Shown: in pieces, positions 13,476 to 26,000 of the stretch | How positions within the stretch are numbered: the first letter of the stretch is position 1 | Layout of the letters: every line of letters begins with the position of its first letter | Assembly: GCA_903813345.2 (NCBI GenBank) | Contig: CAIIXF020000011.1 | Location: 37,072,062 to 37,136,061, forward strand | Source: Owenia fusiformis | Lineage: Eukaryota > Annelida > Polychaeta > Sabellida > Oweniidae | Reading direction: 5' to 3' | Length of the DNA stretch: 64,000 nucleotides | The notes under the pieces: generated by a model | What the model was told of the DNA's origin: nothing | The model's input: only the letters and a program-made list of their open reading frames with translations | Database searches by the model: none | Made by a program: the position numbers and the translations under genes

Positions 13476-14000
13476 ATGTGGAAGGCATCAGCAGGTCATA
13501 ATGCAAATGTGAATGTATCTAATGGAGATGACGATGACTGGGAGACAGATCCTGACTTTGTGGTTAGTAAAATTTGTAGCGAAATTCTGAATGATTACAC
13601 TTTACAGCCTTCAGATTAACCTTAAAACTATAGACATTGCTCAATCAATGAGTCATTGTAAGGAGGCTCTGTGTATCAGTATGCATGGACTAAACTTAAC
13701 TAAACTGGACATGACTTAATAATAGTCTTGCTCAAGCCTCCCCCCCCTCTATGAACCTTGCCAATTGGTAGTAAATGGTCATAAAGGAGGTACAGATAGT
13801 TAAAAAGTCCAGGAGATAAGACTTTCTAAAAACATTATGTAAGTGTACAATAATGTGAATGTTAATAGTTTTAAATCTTCTTGTTTCTTGTTCATTTTTA
13901 TTTGTATTTTTATTTTTATTTACTAGAATGATGTTAGTGAGAAAGAACAAAGATGGGGAGCCAAGACTGTAGAGGGCTCTGGACACCAAGGCTCCATCAG
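13476..14000 (+). CDS. CTTN: Cortactin exons 1-2: N-terminal acidic Arp2/3-binding region
   Basis: Exon 1 (13476-13562) encodes MWKASAGH and the [12 protein letters not shown] motif; DDW is the Arp2/3-binding core. Exon 2 (13927-14000) encodes [14 protein letters not shown] and ends in phase 2. As far as I recall, the intron after DFV matches the vertebrate gene. Confidence 0.93.
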
Positions 14001-17000
14001 GTGTGTACAGTTTTGAAATAAAGCGGAAATGTGCTCTACTCAGATAAATATTGTATATAAATTATTTTCTACATCCCTAATCCGCACTCTGATGAAAACA
14101 GCACAGCTGGTGAAAATGCCTTTTGCCTTCTAATGATACCCCAGAATACATTTCCTAAGTTGTCATTCAAATTTTGCCTGGTGAATCTTGCTATTCCCCA
14201 TATCTTATGCCACCCATTGTGGACATATATATCAAATGTATGCGGTATAATGTTTTCCCAGTTTTTCTCACATGGCTCTTTGTCCCCCTGTTCATTCCAA
14301 GATAAAGTCATACAGGACATTAAACATGAGGTTAACTTGACTTTCTAGTATTAGCAAGCTGCGTGAGGATGTAACACACGATGACACAAAGGTCAAGGCC
14401 AAAGAGGCTGAGGCTGGCCCTAAAGCGTCATATGGCTATGGAGGCAAATTTGGTGTAGAGAAAGATAAACAAGATAAGGTATGAACATTGTTACAGTCGT
14501 TTAAATGCCCAAAAGAAAGGGGTATCTGGATAGGGTCTGAATGTAAACATTGATGTTTAAAAAGTTATATTTCAGTAACTTATCTCATACTCATACCCTC
14601 TGCCTAGTATAGACAATATTACAGTTTACTAGTCCCGTCCCCATGGCCTATGCCCATGGCAGCCTGGGTCATAAATGATTTCAAACCTACCACGCTAATC
14701 TTTTCTCAACCAATCAGCAAGCTGGAAGGAACACATGCTAAATGCGTGCTCATTAACCATGCGATGACTTCAGCAGAATTTACCATATATAGAAAGTCAT
14801 TCATATTTCGACTACGAATTCTGAATGACTCTGAGAGTTCAGATTTATTGTAAACTGAAAGAGTGATGACAGAGATCTCTTTTAGGAAGCAAAGTTTATA
14901 ATTTGATATGAGTTATAGATTAGGAGATTCATATCCATTAATGTTACCAAATTGACTATTGAGTATGACTTGTCTTCACCAGTTAAAATACAGTTTAGGC
15001 AAATATGATGTTTACTTAGTGATCATTTCTTTACCAGAGTGCCGTTGGCCATGACTACCAAGCTAAGCTAGCTGCTCACGCCAGTCAAACAGATTCAGCT
15101 AAAGGCTTTGGAGGAAAATATGGAGTTCAGAAAGACAGAGTGGACAAAGCTGCAGTCGGATTTGAGTATGATGGGAAAACAGATAAACATGAATCCCAGA
15201 AAGGTAATAACTTAAAATGAGCTTAATATGTATAACATTTTCATTGTGTGTAGTAATTCATATTTTACTAAGTGTTCATAACAAAGTACAAAGACTTGCT
15301 TGTAAATCAACTCCCAATGTTGTGAGGGAATCATGGATGATTAATTAAATAACATTGCTGCAAAGACATATTGATGAAAGTTATATTCTTTGAGTAGTGC
15401 AGCACATAACCATATAATTTTTATTCCAAAATGTATCAGCTTATATGTAATGAAATACACTTATGATCATTTTCATATAAAAGAGATATGACGTCAAATA
15501 TGTGGTATATGAGCATATTTAAAAACATCTGCTTTCATCACATATTTAAGTTGTGCACAGATGAGGCAGACTTGATGCATGACTACACATCAATTGTTAT
15601 TACAGATTACGCCAAAGGATTTGGAGGCAAATATGGCGTCCAGAAAGACAGAGTTGATAAATCTGCTGTTGGTTGGGAACATCATGAGGAGACAGCAAAG
15701 CATGAATCACAAAGAGGTAAAATATATATTTATTGTTTATATAATGCTTTTTGACAGTTTTCATAGATGTTACTAAGCAAAAAGATGAAATTAATTTTTC
15801 CTAATAATATCTATTGCATTGATTGATTACACAGACTTGTATGTCATAATGTTTTAGTTTCAGGGGTTTCTTTTAAACATGTTTTACTTCATAATTTTTG
15901 TAGTTGTTTTAGAGCTGTTGATTTTGCCATATTACTTCATGAATATAGTTGAACCATAACAACTGTATTTTAGTGTTGTATTTTGAAGTAAGACATAACA
16001 TGAAAACATCTCACAAACTTTCATATTAAAATTCATATGTTTTATTGATTTATTGCAGATTTTGATGGAATCTAAAATTGAATGAGCATTTATTTTGATT
16101 TGATTTTCATTGATGAATATCTCTTTTTGAAGATTATGCTAAAGGGTTCGGTGGCAAGTATGGCGTCCAGGCTGATAGAATGGACCAATCAGCTGTGGGC
16201 TGGGACCACATTGAACGTGTTGATAAGCATGAGTCACAAAAAGGTGATCTTGTGTATAAGGCCTTGTAGTGGTGTTAAAATGTTTCATTGTTTTTCATGC
16301 ATTGGCTATCATGTAGAGCTGTGGCTTACAGGAAGGGCTGGCACAGAATAGAATTATTGGAACTGTCTTCTCATGTTCTGCTAATTAGTTCAGATTTTTC
16401 AAAAGTTCAGAATTTCAAAGGCAAATTTGAAATCAGCCTTTCTTACAGATTATTTAAGTGAAGTGAACTGGGTTTATATATCAGATTAATGCCTTGAAAA
16501 TCACAAATATCTGACAGTATGGCATTTTAAAAATTAAAACTATGTGGAAAAAAGTATTCACAAAAATAAAAAGATTTCACTTATATTTTACATGTAATTA
16601 TCCCACCGAACGAAGTTCGAGGGGGATATAGAGAAGCCGTCTGTCTGTCCGTCTGTCCGTGTGTCCGGGCGATAACTCCAATACCGGTTGATGAATTTGG
16701 TTCAAATTTTATAAGCTTATGCCTTATGAGTGTAGGACCTGTCAGTCTGAACACCATATTTTCCTCCAAATCCTGCAGAGTAGTCTAAAAGAAAAAAAGG
16801 AAAATGTTACTTCATGAATATAGTTGAACCATAACAACTGTATTTTAGTGTTGTATTTTGAAGTAAGACATAACATGAAAACATCTCACAAACTTTCATA
16901 TTAAAATTCATATGTTTTATTCATTTATTGCAGATTTTGATGGAATCTAAAATTGAATGAGCATTTATTTTGATTTGATTTTCATTGATGAATATCTCTT

Positions 17001-20000
17001 TTTGAAGATTATGCTAAAGGGTTCGGTGGCAAGTATGGCGTCCAGGCTGATAGAATGGACCAATCAGCTGTGGGCTGGGACCATATTGAACGTGTTGATA
17101 AGCATGAGTCACAAAAAGGTGATCTTGTGTATAAGGCCTTGTAGTGGTGTTAAAATGTTTCATTGTTTTTCATGCATTGGCTATCATGTAGAGTTATGGT
17201 AGAGGAAGGGCTCGCATAGAATGGAATTATTGGACCTGTCTTCTCATGTTCTGCTGATTAGTTCAGATTTTCCAAAAGTTCAGAATTTCAAAGGCAAATT
17301 TGAAATCAGCCTTTCTTACAGATTATTTAAGTGAAGTGAACTGGGTTTATATATCAGATTAATGCCTTGAAAATCACAGATATCTGACAGTATGGCATTT
17401 TAAAAATTAAAACTATGTGGAAAAAAGTATTCACAAAAATAAAAAGATTTCACTTATATTTTACATGTAATTATCCCACCGAACGAAGTTCGAGGGGGAT
17501 ATAGAGAAGCCGTCTGTCCGTTCGTCTGTCCGTCCGTCCATCCGTCCGTGTGTCCGGGCAATAACTCCAATACCGGTTGACGAATTTGGTTCAAGTTTTA
17601 TAGGCTTATGCCTTATGAGTGTAGGACCTCTGCTCGAGAAGGAATTTTCAATATGGCCGCTAAATTCAACATGGCCGCCATTTTTCGTAAAAAATGTAAT
17701 CGTTGATAACTCAAATACAAGTTGACGGATTTGGTTCAAATTTTATATGCTGATGCCTAAGGACAAAGGAGTTTCGCAAAAAAAGAGATTTTCAAGATGG
17801 CCGCTTAATTTCAAAATGGCGGCCATTTTTCATAAAAATATGTAATCTTTGATAACTCAAATACCAGTGGACGGATTTGGTTCAAATTTTATATGATGAT
17901 GCTTAGGGACACAGTAGCTATGTTAGACAAAAAAATTTCAAGATGGCCGCTTAATTTCAAAATGGGGGCAATTTTTCGTAAAAAACGTAATCTTTGATAA
18001 CTCAAATTACCAGTGAACAGATTTGGTTAAAATTTAATATGATTATGCTTAGGGACACAGTAGCTCTGTTCAAGAAATAATTTTCCAGATGGCGGCTGAG
18101 TTTTAAGATGGCGGCCAATTTTCGTAAAAAACGTAATCTTTGATAACTCATTTACCAGTGAACGGATTTGGTTCAAATTTTGTATGATGATGCCTAGTTC
18201 ACAATGGTACAAACTAACTTTGTGCCAAATTTCATGCTTCTATCACAAAGTGCACAAACATTTCAACATTTACACTAGCTATAATAAGCATAATATGTTT
18301 TGTTTGGTAGGATTTGCTACTCCGTGGAGTTGCTGTTTTTCTAGTTATTAATTACTTGTCAATGTACATGTAATTCAAAAAAAAATTCAAAAAGGACTTT
18401 TTAAATTATATTGGCATCTACATTTATATTAACAGTTTGGTCAGTCATAAAGTACAGATCTCAAAATGATACCACTCATCTACAATTCTTGCTTTTTCAT
18501 TACTATTAGTTAGATATACATGTAGCTCTGTTAGAAGCATGGGCATTTGGAAATTGGATAACAGGAGGTAGTCTTGCACTAAGTCTCTACTAGGTTCCCT
18601 CACTATCTATTTCCCATATCAGTATGTATGAGATCATGGGTTTTCTTGCAAGCCCATCATGGGATAGTATGGGAGAATGGGGAAGGGGTTTCGACTGAGA
18701 GAATTAATGCAAGGCTAATTTGTATGTTAAATGTTTGTTAGATATCATGTTGTATGCTCCTACACACATTGCTTGCTTATCGTCATTCTTATAGGCCCAT
18801 AGCCAACTTTTGCAAAAGGGGAGGTTTAATTTTTTCCAAAGCCAAAATCACTCAAAATGGAGGAAAACTGCATAATTGTGAAAGAATTTCTGGCAATGTG
18901 GGGAGGGGGTGGCTCGGGCATGTTCTCAATCAAGAAAATGTCACAATAGCCATGTTTTAGGATGCAAAATAGTATATTGAATCAATTTAATGGGTATGAA
19001 GTAAACTATTTAAATTGTAAAGATCTACAAAATAATTGAACATTTCATTCAATTTTTCGAGAAAATAAGTGGAAATACATGTAACCAGAGCGGAATTTTG
19101 AAAACATTTTTTCTTGTCAGTCTTCTTCTAGAAAGTAGTCTGTGTTGTGACAAAAGTGGTCTGCAACTGAGTTCTTTTGCAGGTATTCAACACAGAACGC
19201 ATGCTTGAGATGGCTTTTAGTTTTCTAGTTTTGTATGTTCATGTATTACACTATAGGTACGCTTTATCTGTGTAATGTATTTTATTGTATGCATTTGTGT
19301 AATGTATTGTATTGTTTGTTGTTAATGTTTAATGTATTTCATTGGATGTTTATGTGTAAAGTATTGTGCACATGTCTAGTATATTATGTCTGTGTGTTGA
19401 ATACATGCAATGCATAAAATGTACTATTAATTTTATTACAACATTTCATAGATGTCTCTTGTTTTTTTATTATTATTATTATCCCAACGAACGAAGTTCG
19501 GTAGGGATATAGTGAAGCCCTCCGTCCGTCCGTCAGTCTGTCAGTCAGTCCGTCCGTCCGTCCGTCCGGAAGATAACTCAAATATTAGTGGACGGATTTT
19601 CTTCATATTTGGTGGAAAGATGTATATTGATGAATAGTTTACGCAAAAAAAAATTTCTCAAGATGGCCGCCGCTTTAAAAATGACGGGACTTTTTCGCAA
19701 AAATCATAAATTTTTCATTTTAAACCAAAGTAATTAATATTATTGTTTGAAATTTTGGTAGTATATTCGCAACATCTATCTATTTCACATATATTCCGTG
19801 TTTTTCATCCTGACCCCCAGGGGCTGTGTATGCGGGGTCAGGAAAACAGAAATTTTCGCTAATTTTTAGATCTTTCTGAAGTATAGCTTTATTATACTCA
19901 AATGAAAAGCAATTAAGAGTAGATTGCAAATATTGTATCTTTTTTCTGATTCGAGCCTCGTCAAATTCAAAATGGCCGTCTAATGTACGATTTCGCAATC

Positions 20001-23000
20001 ATTATTCGATCCCTTCAAAGTATGGCTATATTATACTCAAATTGAAGGAATTTTGGAGTAGATCACAATTATGCTATTATTTTTCAGATTTGTACCTCAG
20101 AAAATTCAAAATGGCTGCTTTGCAGGAATTCGCAATTCTAAAATCTAAATTTTTCAATTTTAACCAAAGTAATGAGTATAATTGATTGGAATTCGGTAAT
20201 TGATATTTTGTTCGTTGGGATTTGCTACTCCGCGGAGTTGCCATTATCTAGTTATTATTAGCTCACATGGTGAGCTTTTGCAATCGCTCACTTATTCCGT
20301 CTGTCTGTCCGTCCGTCCGTCCGTCTGTTACAAGATGTCCGTCCGTCCGTCTGTCCGTCAACAATAGTGGCATGTATTAAAACCTCTGTCGATAGGATTC
20401 CTGTTTTAAGTTATTTCTGTTCAACATCAATACAGAAAACTCCCCTATGACTCCTGGTTCAAAAGCCCGCCTATTTTCAAAATGGCCGCCATTTTTGTCT
20501 CGCGAAATTCACTTTTGACTGGCACGTTTTAAAACCTCTGTCGATAGGATTCCTGTTTTAAGTTATTTCTGTTCAACATCAATACAGAAAACTCCCCTAT
20601 GACTCCTGGCTCAAAAGCTCGCCTATTTTCAAAATGGCCGCCATTTTTGTCTCGCGAAATTCACTTTTGACCTATTTCCTAGCTTTACAAATGATTTCAA
20701 GTGTCCTACATTGTAAAAATCCATGTCAATGTATAGAGTAGATGTATGAAATAATTTTGTTACGAAAAATCAGCAAAAAATTATATCCATTTTTTTTATT
20801 TTCAGCCATTTTAGTTAACATTGATTTGTCCATCTGTCTCGCAAAATCCACTTTTGGACCATTTGCCTTAAGTCCTCTGTCGATAGGATTCCTGTTTTAA
20901 GTTATTTCTGTTCAACATCAATACAGAAAACTCCCCTATGACTCCTGGCTCAAAAGCTCGCCTATTTTCAAAATGGCCGCCATTTTTGTCTCGCGAAATT
21001 CACTTTTGAACTATTTCCTAGCTTTACAAATGATTTCAAGTGTCCTACATTGTAAAAATCCATGTCAATGTATAGAGTAGATGTATGAAATAATTTTGTT
21101 ACGAAAAATCAGCAAAAAATTATATCCATTTTTTTTATTTTCAGCCATTTTAGTTAACATTGATTTGTCCATCTGTCTCGCAAAATTCACTTTTGGCCCA
21201 TTTCCTAGCTTTACAAATAATTTCAGCTGTCCTGCATTGTAAAAAGCCATGTCACTGTAAAGAGTAGTTGTATGAAATAATTTTGTTACAAAAAATCGGC
21301 AAAATATTATATCAGTTTTTTTTATTTTCAGCCATTTTAGTTAACATTGATTCGTCCATCTGTCTCTCAGTCAGTCCAAAAAAGTGGCAAGTTTTAAACC
21401 TCTGTCAACACTTTTTAAATCCTCTGTAGATAGGATTCCCAATTTAAAATAATTTTGTTCAACATCAATAAAGAAAAAAAAACTGTAACTCCTGCTTCAA
21501 AATCTCGCCTAATTTCAAAATGGCCACCATTTTTGTCTCGGGAAATTCACTTTTGGCCCATTTCCTAGCTTTACAAATAAGTTCAGGTGTCCTGCATTGT
21601 AAAAAGCCATGTCTTTGTAAAGGGTAGTTGTATGAAATAATTTTGTCACAAAAACCCGTCTTTTTTATTTTCACTTTTGAGCAACACCATGTGAGCCCAG
21701 TACCCACGGTACTAATTTTTATGTCTTTTTATTTTGATAAACAAGACTAAATGTGAATATGGTACAAACGTACCAGAATAAAAAAAATCACAAATTTACA
21801 GGTTCTTAATAACAATCATACTTGAATTTACCTGATTTTCCTTTTTTCTTAGACTACTCTGCAGGATTTGGAGGAAAATATGGTGTTCAGACTGACAGGG
21901 TGGACAAATCTGCAGTAGGCTATGAACACCAGGAAAAATTAGCTCAACACGATTCACAAAAAGGTAGAATTTACTTGTTATCTTTAAAAATATCACAATG
22001 GTCAACAGATCAGGGTCAAAAAGTAAAACTTCTTCTTACATTGTTTATATGAAATATGAAAGTATTAAATAACTACAGGGTGTGCCAAAATCTTTTTCAC
22101 TAGCAGCAAGCAACAGGCGATTTTCACCAATTGTTTTCACAAAATCACCTGTTATTTTTGTTTGTAAACCTGTTGTTTTCATTTATTTAGCCTGTTGTGA
22201 GAAATTCGAGTTAAATCCCTGTGTTACTATATATAGTGCTTGCTTATCGTCATTCTCACAGACCCATAGCCAACTTCTGTCGAGGAGGCTCAATTTTTTT
22301 TTCCAGAGGGGTTCAAATACAGGGTGGTCAAAAAAATGGAAACCCTGTCGCCATTTTCCTCATATCTCTGTCATTTTAAGAAATTACTCCCTGATATTCA
22401 GCACATTTGTACATCATTCAATTTTCCACCGGCCTACCATATTTCATGACCATCAAATTGATAGTCACAATGTTACAGCACTTTAAACAACATGCTCCAG
22501 TGGCCAATATTGCACTTTCGGCTAACCTGCACCTATCATCCAAAATGTCCCTACTAACTTCAACCTGTGGTGATACACCAAAAAAGAGTGTATGAGAATA
22601 ACCCCAGGACAACTGCATACCTCAAAAAGCAGATCATCCATGTCATTCAGGCCATACCTGCTGAAAAATGTAGTCAGATCATTGACAACCTGTTCCGATT
22701 TGCCAATAGCGCGATGGTGGCCACACTGGGGCATCTTGTTTAAAGTGCTGTACCATTGTGACTATCAATCTGATGGTCATGAAATATGGTTAGCTGGTAG
22801 GAAATTGAATGTTGTACATATACAGTAAAACCTGTATATCTGAACACCTGGCTAATCCGAACACCTTCCAATTTGAACACTTTTTTTCGGTCCCATTTTT
22901 TCCTCCCATTGACTCCCATGTTAAATAAACCTTGAAATCTGAACACCTCCTAATCTGAACAGTGAACAACCAGATATGAAAAAGTGACCTGTCTAATCTG

Positions 23001-26000
23001 AACATTTTTATCAGAAATCAAATGTCTGGACATTTCAATAATAGCCACATATTGAGTCAATGTTATAGTTGTTATTTATCTTTACATATACATGGTACAA
23101 TGTAATCAAAGAACTAATACTGTCCTAATTAACTTATTTAGTCTCAGTGACATCCCTTATTTGTGGAAAACAACAGGATGATTTGAAAAGGTGTGAATAC
23201 AGGAGTTAATTGGTTTATCCTATTAGAAAAGAACTGGATGTTTTATGTTTGGATTAAGAGAAAGGTGTGAATCAAGAAGATAATTGATTTATCATTATTG
23301 AAAATTACCTGGATGTTTTTGATTTGGATTAAGAGAAAGGTGAGAATCTGGGAGATAATTGGTTTATCCTTATTGTAAATTAACTGGATGTTTTTGATTT
23401 GGATTATGAACAGGTCTTAGATGTTTTATATCCCATGGGTCTGTTATGATAGCTAAGATTCAATCAGTAAATGTTTTATAATCACAAAGACAACACAGAC
23501 ACAATTGCAGACAAGATTTCACGAGAAAGAGAAAAAATTCAACTTAGTAATAACCTATCACTAAAATGCCTCCTAAAAAGGGAGGATTATACATCATCTC
23601 GAATGAACACTCATAAAAAATTCTTTTTACTTGAAGAGGATATCTACTCAAATATTGCTAATGCTAAAAGTACCAAAAACAAACAACAATGAAGGACCTT
23701 TTCAAGCAAAAGTGAAGCAGTGTTATATAACCATAACATGGGATAAGTCATTTGAGAAGCTTAAGATTTTGTACGAGACTATCATATACTTATACTGTCA
23801 GTGTATTACAAAGTTTTTACCAAAATATAAGTTATTTTTACTAAAATAATGAAATTGTTCAAAATGTAAATAAAAATAGCATATAGGCTATAGGCCTATT
23901 GTAGAATAAACTCATCAACAACATGTATTGTTTTCTGAATTAGTATTAAGTGTTCAATATAGTGGACTGAACGATAAATATCCCCCCCCCTGATCAACAA
24001 TATCCTCGAAATTTGAACACCTGCCAATTTGAACACTTTTGGCTGGTCCCATGGGTGTTCGGATTAGACAGGTTTTACTGTATGTCAAATTTCAGGGAAT
24101 AATTACCCAAAATGGCAAAGATATGAGGAAAATACAGGGTTTCCATTTTTTTTGACCACCCTGTATGACAATATTGAGCCAAAATCAGCCAAAAAACTGC
24201 ATGATTGTGTAAGAATTTCTGGCTGGTGGGGGGTGGGCTCGATACAGGCCTGTTCTCAAATGGGAAGATCTGTTTTAAGATGCAAAATAGTATGTTAGTT
24301 ATGAAATAAACTATTTAAATTGTATAGATCTGCAAAATAATTGAGCATTTCATTCAATTTTTGGAGAAAATTAGTGGAAATACATGAAACCAGAGGGGAA
24401 TTTTTAAAACAGTTTTTCTTGTCAGTCTTCTGCAAGAAAGAAGGCTGTGCTGTGACAACTGCGGTCTGCAGTTAGGTTCTTTTGCAGGTATTTTGTGCAC
24501 AGAACGCATGCTAGGGATTGTATTGTATGCATTTAACACCCCGATATTTGATCTCGGAATCCTAGTTTGACTCGGACTTCAGCAAACATGAGGTTTGGGC
24601 AAAATAGGTTTAATTTTTATGCCTGGTATAAGAGAAGATCTGTTGTTATGCCCAGCATAAGAATTGAACCTAATTTGACCAAACCTCATGTTTGCTGAAG
24701 TCCGAGTATTTGTAGGATTCCGAGTCCAAATGTCGGGGTGTTATTTGTGTAATGTATTATATTGTTTGTTTGTTAATGTGTAATGTATTTCATTGGATGT
24801 TTATGTGTAAAGTAATGTGTGCATGTGTAGTATATTATGTGTGTGTGTTGAATACATGCAATGCATAAAATGTACTATTAATTTTATTACAACATTTCAT
24901 AGATGTCTCTTGTTTTTATGTTTTTTTATTTTGTTGAACAAGACTAAATGTGAATATGGTACAAATGTACCAGAATAAAAAATCACAAGTATTTACAAGT
25001 TCTTAATAACAGTCATACTTGAATTTATCTGGTTTTCCTTTTTATTTCTTTTAGACTACTCTGCAGGATTTGGAGGAAAATATGGTGTTCAGACTGACAG
25101 GGTGGACAAATCTGCAGTAGGCTACGAACACCAGGAAAAATTAGCCCAACACGATTCACAAAAAGGTAGAATTTACATCTTATCTTTGGATATATCAGAT
25201 TGACCAACAAATCTGGGTCAAAAGGTCAAAGTAGTATTGTTTATATTCTTATGAAAGTATTCAATTACTAAATGTCAGTATATACTTGTGGAATCAGTCT
25301 GTGATATCATAAGTACATTAGTATAGAATACATTTATAGTATAATACATTTATGCTGTATGTTTTGATAAGCCATGGATTCAAGTCAGCAAGAGTTTAAG
25401 GTAAAACCTCCTGAGTGCATAGTTTTAGATGATGCCATGGGAGAGGGGGCAAATGTGGCACTTACAGGAAGCACATGCATTTTGCTGTATAATTGTGTGT
25501 AACATTACAGGTTTGTAATGCGAGAGGACTGGAATTTAGGGATATAGGGATATATTTACCATATAGCGATATAGCTATTATTACCATATAGTTATGCACC
25601 TTTACAGATTATGCCAGTGGGTTTGGAGGCAAACATGGCATTCAAAATAAACACATGGATATATTTACTGTATAGCTATGTACCTTTACAGATTATGCCA
25701 GGGGGTTTGGAGGCAAACATGGCATTCAAAAGAAACACATGGATATATTTACTGTATAGCTATGTACCTTTACAGATTATGCGAGGGGGTTTGGAGGCAA
25801 ACACGGCATTCAAAGGAAACACATAGATATACATGTATTTACTGTATAGCTATGTACCTTTACAGATTATGCGAGAGGGTTTGGAGGCAAACATGGCATT
25901 CAAAGGAAACACATGGATATATTTACTATATAGCTATGTACCTTTACAGATTATGCCAGGGGGTTTGGAGGCAAACATGGCATTCAAAAGAAACACATGG

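Larger units (their letters stand above)
15932..16740 (+). repeat. Tandem duplication, left copy (contains cortactin exon 6)
   Basis: It is nearly identical to 16807-17629 and covers the intron before exon 6, the exon, downstream intron and the first 140 bp of a Helentron-like element (16601-16740). The right copy continues into the complete element, while this copy stops dead at 'gtaggacct'. Confidence 0.9.
18770..22078 (+). repeat. Exon-8 duplication unit A (with inserted elements)
   Basis: Its core matches unit B (22237-25272) in three blocks: the 'gcttgcttatcgtcattct' start, the 'tttcattggatgtttatgtg' middle, and the stretch from 'caagactaaatgtgaatatg' through exon 8. About 2.2 kb of insertions (19465-21718) are absent from unit B. 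Confidence 0.8.
22237..25272 (+). repeat. Exon-9 duplication unit B (with other inserted elements)
   Basis: It has the same blocks as unit A in the same order, but carries the elements at 22320-24163 and 24535-24742, both absent from unit A. Without insertions each unit is about 1 kb. Confidence 0.8.

Noticed and set aside
23471-23849. Transposase gene inside the 22823-24080 element
   Set aside because: The short Lys/Asn-rich frames show no catalytic DDE/D pattern or helix-turn-helix motif that I can recognise.
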